Origin: Xylanibacter ruminicola
GTDB lineage: Bacteria; Bacteroidota; Bacteroidia; Bacteroidales; Bacteroidaceae
DNA: 64,000 bases
Assembly: GCA_015060625.1 (NCBI GenBank)
Contig: SUYC01000005.1
Location: forward strand, 105,270-169,269
Direction of reading: 5' to 3'
The notes below the pieces were generated by a model. The model had not been told where the DNA came from and did no database searches. It worked only from the letters and a program-made list of their open reading frames with translations. Positions 60,018 through 64,000 of this stretch are shown piece by piece. The translations under genes were made by a program, and so were the position numbers. Within the stretch, counting starts at the first letter, position 1. Every line of letters starts with the position of its first letter.

Positions 60018-60058
60018 GGGAGGGTGCCCCAGTGTTTGGCACTCTCCCTTTTTTTTTG
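60018..60058 (+). terminator. Terminator after the glycan-binding protein gene
   Basis: GGGAGGGTGCC (60018-60028) pairs with GGCACTCTCCC (60038-60048), one G-T wobble, followed by a run of nine or more T. It separates the binding/transport genes from the enzyme genes. Confidence 0.88.
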
Positions 60059-60067
60059 TTGAAAGAA

Positions 60068-60097
60068 TTGCAGTTTAAAAATAATTGACTATATTTG
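60068..60097 (+). promoter_or_regulatory. Promoter of the PUL enzyme genes
   Basis: TTG (60068-60070) and TATATTTG (60090-60097) have a 19-bp spacer. The GH26-GH59 ATG is 13 bp downstream, so the leader is very short. A consensus -33 box here, unlike at 49215, suggests less dependence on the HTCS. Confidence 0.6.
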
Positions 60098-60110
60098 CAA
60101 AAAAATATTT

Positions 60111-63100
60111 ATGAGAAGATTTTGTGGTATTTTATTATTAAGTGTGCTGCCGCTGCTGCATCTGTCGGCACAGATAGCCCCAAAACCGATAGATAAGAAA
60201 GCCACCAAACAGGTTGTTGGCTTGTACAACTATCTGCGAAACGATGTTTGGGGCAAAAAGGTATTGTCTGGTTGTCAGGCCAGATGGGATTATAACACCA
60301 CCGATGCCGACGAAGTAAGCAAACGCACAGGTCAGTATCCAGCAGTGAATATCTTCGATTTCCAGCATTTCAGACTGGAGCATGTCAACTATCTGGCCGA
60401 TACAGCCAAGGATTGGTATCAGGCGGGGGGTATTGTAGGCTTTATTTGGCATTGGAGTGTGCCTGTTGATACGTTGATGACCGATAGCAAGGGCTATTCG
60501 TTCTATACGCCTTCGGCAGCCAAAACACCACAAAGCGGCACCACATTCTCGCCGCGCAGGGCGCTGCAGCAAGGCACGCCAGAGAATGCTGTGCTGATGC
60601 GTGATCTGAAGCGTATCACCAGCTTGCTGCTTCACTACCAGAAGCAGGGCATCCCCATTATCTGGCGCCCGTTTCACGAGGCTGCTGGCAATACCAACCG
60701 TGGTGGCAACGCATGGTTCTGGTGGGGTAGTGATGGTGCCAGCACCTTCAAGCAGCTGTATCTATTCATGCAGCGTTACTTGATGAGTCATGGTGTGCAC
60801 AACCTGATTTATGTGTGGACCTCTGAGCTCGATGACGACGACTGGTATCCTGGCGATCAGTTTGTGGATATAGTAGCTCGCGATCAGTATCATATCTCCA
60901 CTAATCATGGCAGCTATAAGGAGCAGTTTGATTTGTTAAGCCGGAAATATCCCCACAAGATGCTGGCGCTGGCCGAATGCGATTGTCTGCCCAGTGCCGA
61001 GGCCATGATGCGCGATGGCGCCAAATGGTTGTACGTGGCTCCTTGGACCGGACCATTCCTTTTCGGTAGTAACAATACACCCGATTTCTGGAAGCAGTTC
61101 CTCGGTTCCGAGCTGGTCGTTTCCAAGTCCGAAACACCTTATGCTTCGAAAGCAAAAGCACGCGTGCAGCAGGTACGCATACAGTCGGCCCTCAAAGGGA
61201 AAAAGTTCGATGGCATCGGTGCCGTTAATGGTGGCGGCGCCACTTCGGTGCTGCTGAAAGACTATCCCGAGCCCCAGCGCTCTCAGATTTTAGACCTGGT
61301 GTATAAGCCCAAGTTTGGCGCCTCGGTCAGCTCGTTGCTGGTTGAGATTCCTGGCGATGGCAACAGTACCCAGGGCAGCATGCCATCGCACAGTCACTAT
61401 CTTGGCGATTTCGATGCTCAGCGTGGCTATACCTGGTGGGTGCTGCGCGAAGCCAAGAGCCGCAATCCCCAGCTCGACCTTGATGCCACGGGTTGGAGTG
61501 CACCGCGATGGGTGGGCGATTTCTGGTCGCAGCACATGGCCGATTATTATGTAGATTGGCTCACAGCTTTGCGCCAGCAGTACGGGCTCGAACTCAATGC
61601 CATTGGCTGCCATAACGAGAAAGGGTGGAGCAACGACTTTGCCAAGATGCTGCGCCGCACCATGAACGAGCGCGGATTTAAGAACGTAAAACTTCATGCT
61701 TTCGACAACTGGGGAGCCAATAAGATGGATTTTATGAAAGACATGGAGCGCGACCCCGAGTTGCGCGATGCCATCTATGCTGTGAGTGCCCATACATTCA
61801 GCGAGATACCGCTTACTGCCGAGCAGCGATCGATGGCCGAAAAGATGGGAAAACCCATCTGGAACAGCGAGGATCACGTGTATCGCAAAGGGTTCGACTG
61901 TTTGATTACTATCGTGAAGTGCTTTAACGAGAACTATATTGTGAGTGGTGCAACAAAGGTTATCAACTGGTACGACATAGGCGCCACTTACCCATTGGAG
62001 CCATATAGCCAAGATCCCCCGATGCTGATAGCACAACAGCCATGGAGTGGTAACTATAGCGTGCGCGAATCGCTTTGGGGATATGCGCATTACGGGCAGT
62101 TTACCGAGATTGGGTGGCAATACGTCGATGATGGCTGCCTGAAACTCGATGGAGGTGGTACGATGTGCATGCTGCGCAATCCGGCTACCAACGACTACAG
62201 TATCATCATCGAAACCAAAGATGCTACCGCTCCGCAAACAGTACGCATCAGTTTGCCCAAACAACTTTCTGGAGCCAGACTCTGCGTGTGGCGTAGTAAC
62301 GAGAAGGAGCAGTTTGTGCGTCAGGCCGATATGTTGCCCCGGGCACGTAGTTTAACAATGACGTTAGATCCAGCTTGTGTTTATTCTCTCTCAACCACCA
62401 GTGGGCAGCAGAAGGGTAGTTATGCTGGTGTGCCTGCACCTGCTTCGTTCCCCATCCCCTACGTTGATAACTACGAGGATTATGACCATCTCTCAAAATG
62501 GGGCTATCTGCCTCATTATATGGCCGATATCATCGGATGCTTTGAGCTGCGCCAGGCACCAGGTGGCATGGCGGGCACATGCCTGCAGCAAACTGTTGGT
62601 GAGCACACGCTCAGTTGGGCACCCGAGTGGCACCATTACTCGATTATTGGTGATGAGGCATGGACCGACTACGAGGTGAGTGCCGATGTGCTGCTGAATC
62701 CTCAGGACGAGGCCGCTGTGATGGGGCGTATCTGCGATGTAGGCTCGGGCTATGGCGTTTGGGCCAAGGGCTACTATCTGAAGATAAACGAGCACGGGCT
62801 GTGCCAGCTTTATATAACTCGTGGAAAACTCGACCAAAAGGAGCTGATAGGCGATGCTGAGCAACAGGCACTCATACTTGCCCGTAAGGACATCGAAGTG
62901 GGTGGCGAATATGTGCTTGACAGCGCACAAGTGCAGGGCATTACTGCTGGAAAGTGGCACAACCTGAAGCTGCGTTTCGAGGGAGACGAAATCACCGGCT
63001 ATGTTGATGGCAAACAGGTGGTTCGAGCCACGTCCGATCGCTATCAGCATGGTATGGCAGGCATCATGGCACCCCTGCAGCAACGCCGGGTGAGCACACC

Positions 63101-63185
63101 TTATTTCGATAATCTGACGATTACGCCACTGGGTCGAACCAAAGCTGTTCACAATCATTCACGTTCACCGAAACCACTTTATTAA
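60111..63185 (+). CDS. GH26-GH59 two-domain glycosidase (beta-mannanase plus galactosylceramidase-like)
   Basis: A 1024-residue secreted enzyme (signal 1-20, LHLSAQ). Residues about 30-345 are a GH26 barrel: acid/base Glu190 in IPIIWRPFHEAAGNTNRGGN, nucleophile Glu289 in KMLALAECDCLPS. After a short linker, residues about 362-760 are a GH59 barrel: FDGIGAVNGGGATSVLLKDY, PEPQRSQILDLVYKPKFGAS, acid/base Glu503 in IGCHNEKGWSNDF, nucleophile Glu587 in PIWNSEDHVYRKG, and LIAQQPWSGNYSVRES. Residues about 785-1010 form a laminin-G-like sandwich as in GH59. GH26 cuts beta-1,4-mannan; GH59 is known mostly from animal galactocerebrosidase, acting on beta-galactosides. All four catalytic Glu are present. 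The next gene is GH27, so a galactosylated mannan is the likely target. Confidence 0.85.
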   Translation: MRRFCGILLLSVLPLLHLSAQIAPKPIDKKATKQVVGLYNYLRNDVWGKKVLSGCQARWDYNTTDADEVSKRTGQYPAVNIFDFQHFRLEHVNYLADTAKDWYQAGGIVGFIWHWSVPVDTLMTDSKGYSFYTPSAAKTPQSGTTFSPRRALQQGTPENAVLMRDLKRITSLLLHYQKQGIPIIWRPFHEAAGNTNRGGNAWFWWGSDGASTFKQLYLFMQRYLMSHGVHNLIYVWTSELDDDDWYPGDQFVDIVARDQYHISTNHGSYKEQFDLLSRKYPHKMLALAECDCLPSAEAMMRDGAKWLYVAPWTGPFLFGSNNTPDFWKQFLGSELVVSKSETPYASKAKARVQQVRIQSALKGKKFDGIGAVNGGGATSVLLKDYPEPQRSQILDLVYKPKFGASVSSLLVEIPGDGNSTQGSMPSHSHYLGDFDAQRGYTWWVLREAKSRNPQLDLDATGWSAPRWVGDFWSQHMADYYVDWLTALRQQYGLELNAIGCHNEKGWSNDFAKMLRRTMNERGFKNVKLHAFDNWGANKMDFMKDMERDPELRDAIYAVSAHTFSEIPLTAEQRSMAEKMGKPIWNSEDHVYRKGFDCLITIVKCFNENYIVSGATKVINWYDIGATYPLEPYSQDPPMLIAQQPWSGNYSVRESLWGYAHYGQFTEIGWQYVDDGCLKLDGGGTMCMLRNPATNDYSIIIETKDATAPQTVRISLPKQLSGARLCVWRSNEKEQFVRQADMLPRARSLTMTLDPACVYSLSTTSGQQKGSYAGVPAPASFPIPYVDNYEDYDHLSKWGYLPHYMADIIGCFELRQAPGGMAGTCLQQTVGEHTLSWAPEWHHYSIIGDEAWTDYEVSADVLLNPQDEAAVMGRICDVGSGYGVWAKGYYLKINEHGLCQLYITRGKLDQKELIGDAEQQALILARKDIEVGGEYVLDSAQVQGITAGKWHNLKLRFEGDEITGYVDGKQVVRATSDRYQHGMAGIMAPLQQRRVSTPYFDNLTITPLGRTKAVHNHSRSPKPLY

Positions 63186-63199
63186 TAAAATAAACAGAT

Positions 63200-64000
63200 A
63201 TGATGAAAAAGAAAATGAAAATGCTCATCATGGGCGGCATGCTGGCTCTGATGGCAATGCCTGTAAAGGCACAAAAATGGGAAGGCCTGGCCGATACACC
63301 ACAAATGGGCTGGAGCACATGGAATAAGTTTCAGGGTAACATCTCTGAGGATGTTATCAGAGGTATTGCCGATGTTATGGCCGAGAGTGGCTTGCGCGAT
63401 GCAGGCTATACCTATATTAATATCGATGACTGCTGGCATGGCAAGCGTGATGCCAATGGCTTTATACAAGCCGATGCCAAGAAATTTCCGAATGGCATGA
63501 AAGCCTTGGCCGACTATGTGCACAGCAAGGGGTTGAAGCTGGGTATCTATAGCGATGCCGGCACAGCTACTTGTGCGGGCGAACCTGGGTCGTTAGGTCA
63601 CGAATATCAGGATGCGCTGCAATACGCCCGTTGGGGTGTCGATTATCTGAAGTACGATTGGTGCAACACTACCAACGTTAACCCACAATGCGCCTATCAG
63701 CTTATCAGCGATGCCCTTCGGGCTGCCAGACGCCCTATCTTCCTCAGCATGTGCGAGTGGGGCAGCAGTAAGCCTTGGAAGTGGGCACGCCAGATAGGTC
63801 ACTCGTGGCGTACCACACCGGATATCTGGTGCGATTTCGACTCATTGCGTGTTTTCCCTGGCTATAGTCAGTTCGGAGTGATGCAGTGCATCCAGTACAA
63901 CGACACGCTGCGCCAGTATGCAGGAAAGGGCTATTGGAACGATCCCGACATGCTGGAGGTTGGCAACGGCATGACAGAAAACGAAGACCGCGCCCACTTC
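63200..64000 (+). CDS. GH27 alpha-galactosidase (3' end outside window)
   Basis: The first 267 codons are visible, with a signal peptide (about 1-24, MPVKAQ). The GH27 barrel shows TPQMGWSTWNKFQGNISEDV, YINIDDCWHGKRD, GLKLGIYSDAGTATCAGEPG, nucleophile Asp153 in YLKYDWCN, likely acid/base Asp208 in WRTTPDIW, and GYWNDPDMLEVGNG. It removes alpha-1,6-linked galactose from galactomannan or oligosaccharides. It starts 14 bp after the GH26-GH59 gene, hence the same transcript. The ATG at 63203 is an equally good start. Confidence 0.94.
   Translation, partial: MMKKKMKMLIMGGMLALMAMPVKAQKWEGLADTPQMGWSTWNKFQGNISEDVIRGIADVMAESGLRDAGYTYINIDDCWHGKRDANGFIQADAKKFPNGMKALADYVHSKGLKLGIYSDAGTATCAGEPGSLGHEYQDALQYARWGVDYLKYDWCNTTNVNPQCAYQLISDALRAARRPIFLSMCEWGSSKPWKWARQIGHSWRTTPDIWCDFDSLRVFPGYSQFGVMQCIQYNDTLRQYAGKGYWNDPDMLEVGNGMTENEDRAHF

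Overview
The window reads as Bacteroidales chromosome, most likely a Prevotella-like gut or rumen species (inference). Supporting signs are -7 elements of the TAnnTTTG type, often about 20 bp downstream of a TTG; little Shine-Dalgarno signal; tandem SusC/SusD pairs; a hybrid two-component regulator; HU plus 'smalltalk' genes; and lipoprotein signal peptides ending in a lipobox Cys. No rRNA, tRNA or CRISPR array was seen.

1-8.2 kb holds housekeeping genes: the 5' end of an OprO/P-type porin, rlmD, pyruvate phosphate dikinase, a decayed DUF4143 ATPase with short iterated repeats, DUF4112 and small membrane proteins, a beta-carbonic anhydrase and an SDR oxidoreductase. 8.2-16.5 kb has a rearranged patch with a palindromic dispersed repeat, an AraC regulator divergent from a ferritin-like/PPOX/winged-helix set, a flavin disulfide oxidoreductase, a GH115 alpha-glucuronidase and the tail of a lost GH2 beta-mannosidase.

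16.4-25.6 kb is a redox/detoxification island: lipoprotein flavodoxin, aldo-keto reductase, iron alcohol dehydrogenase, CMD-cupin (interrupted by an ochre codon), an amidohydrolase/monooxygenase chimera, a cyclophilin-like lipoprotein, an alpha/beta hydrolase, a GNAT acetyltransferase, and a flavodoxin-fold gene followed by a MarR gene. AraC genes flank it, and it shows several scars (nonsense codon, gene fusion, palindromic insertion). 25.6-31.4 kb is a compact, translationally coupled operon (pyruvyl-transferase-like protein, reductase-adenylation fusion, Cys-rich unknown protein, GMC oxidase) that looks like an undescribed acyl/alcohol biosynthetic unit. An SGNH esterase follows.

32.7-45.1 kb is an accessory block with mobile-element character: smalltalk and HU, nested inverted repeats, a Bro-N/Fic fusion under an 18-bp inverted-repeat operator, a HTH remnant, a structured non-coding segment, a type IIS AlwI-like restriction enzyme with two D12 methyltransferases, an antirepressor, a VirE_N-type primase/helicase protein, and a truncated M15 peptidase.

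45.1-64 kb is a polysaccharide utilisation locus, probably for galactosylated beta-mannan: HTCS sensor/regulator (minus strand), then SusC-SusD-SusC-SusD, an IPT surface glycan-binding protein, a terminator, a new promoter, a GH26-GH59 fusion enzyme, and a GH27 alpha-galactosidase running off the window. In this model the surface proteins capture the glycan, GH26 cuts the mannan backbone, GH59 and GH27 remove galactosyl groups, and the HTCS senses released oligosaccharides and activates the operon.
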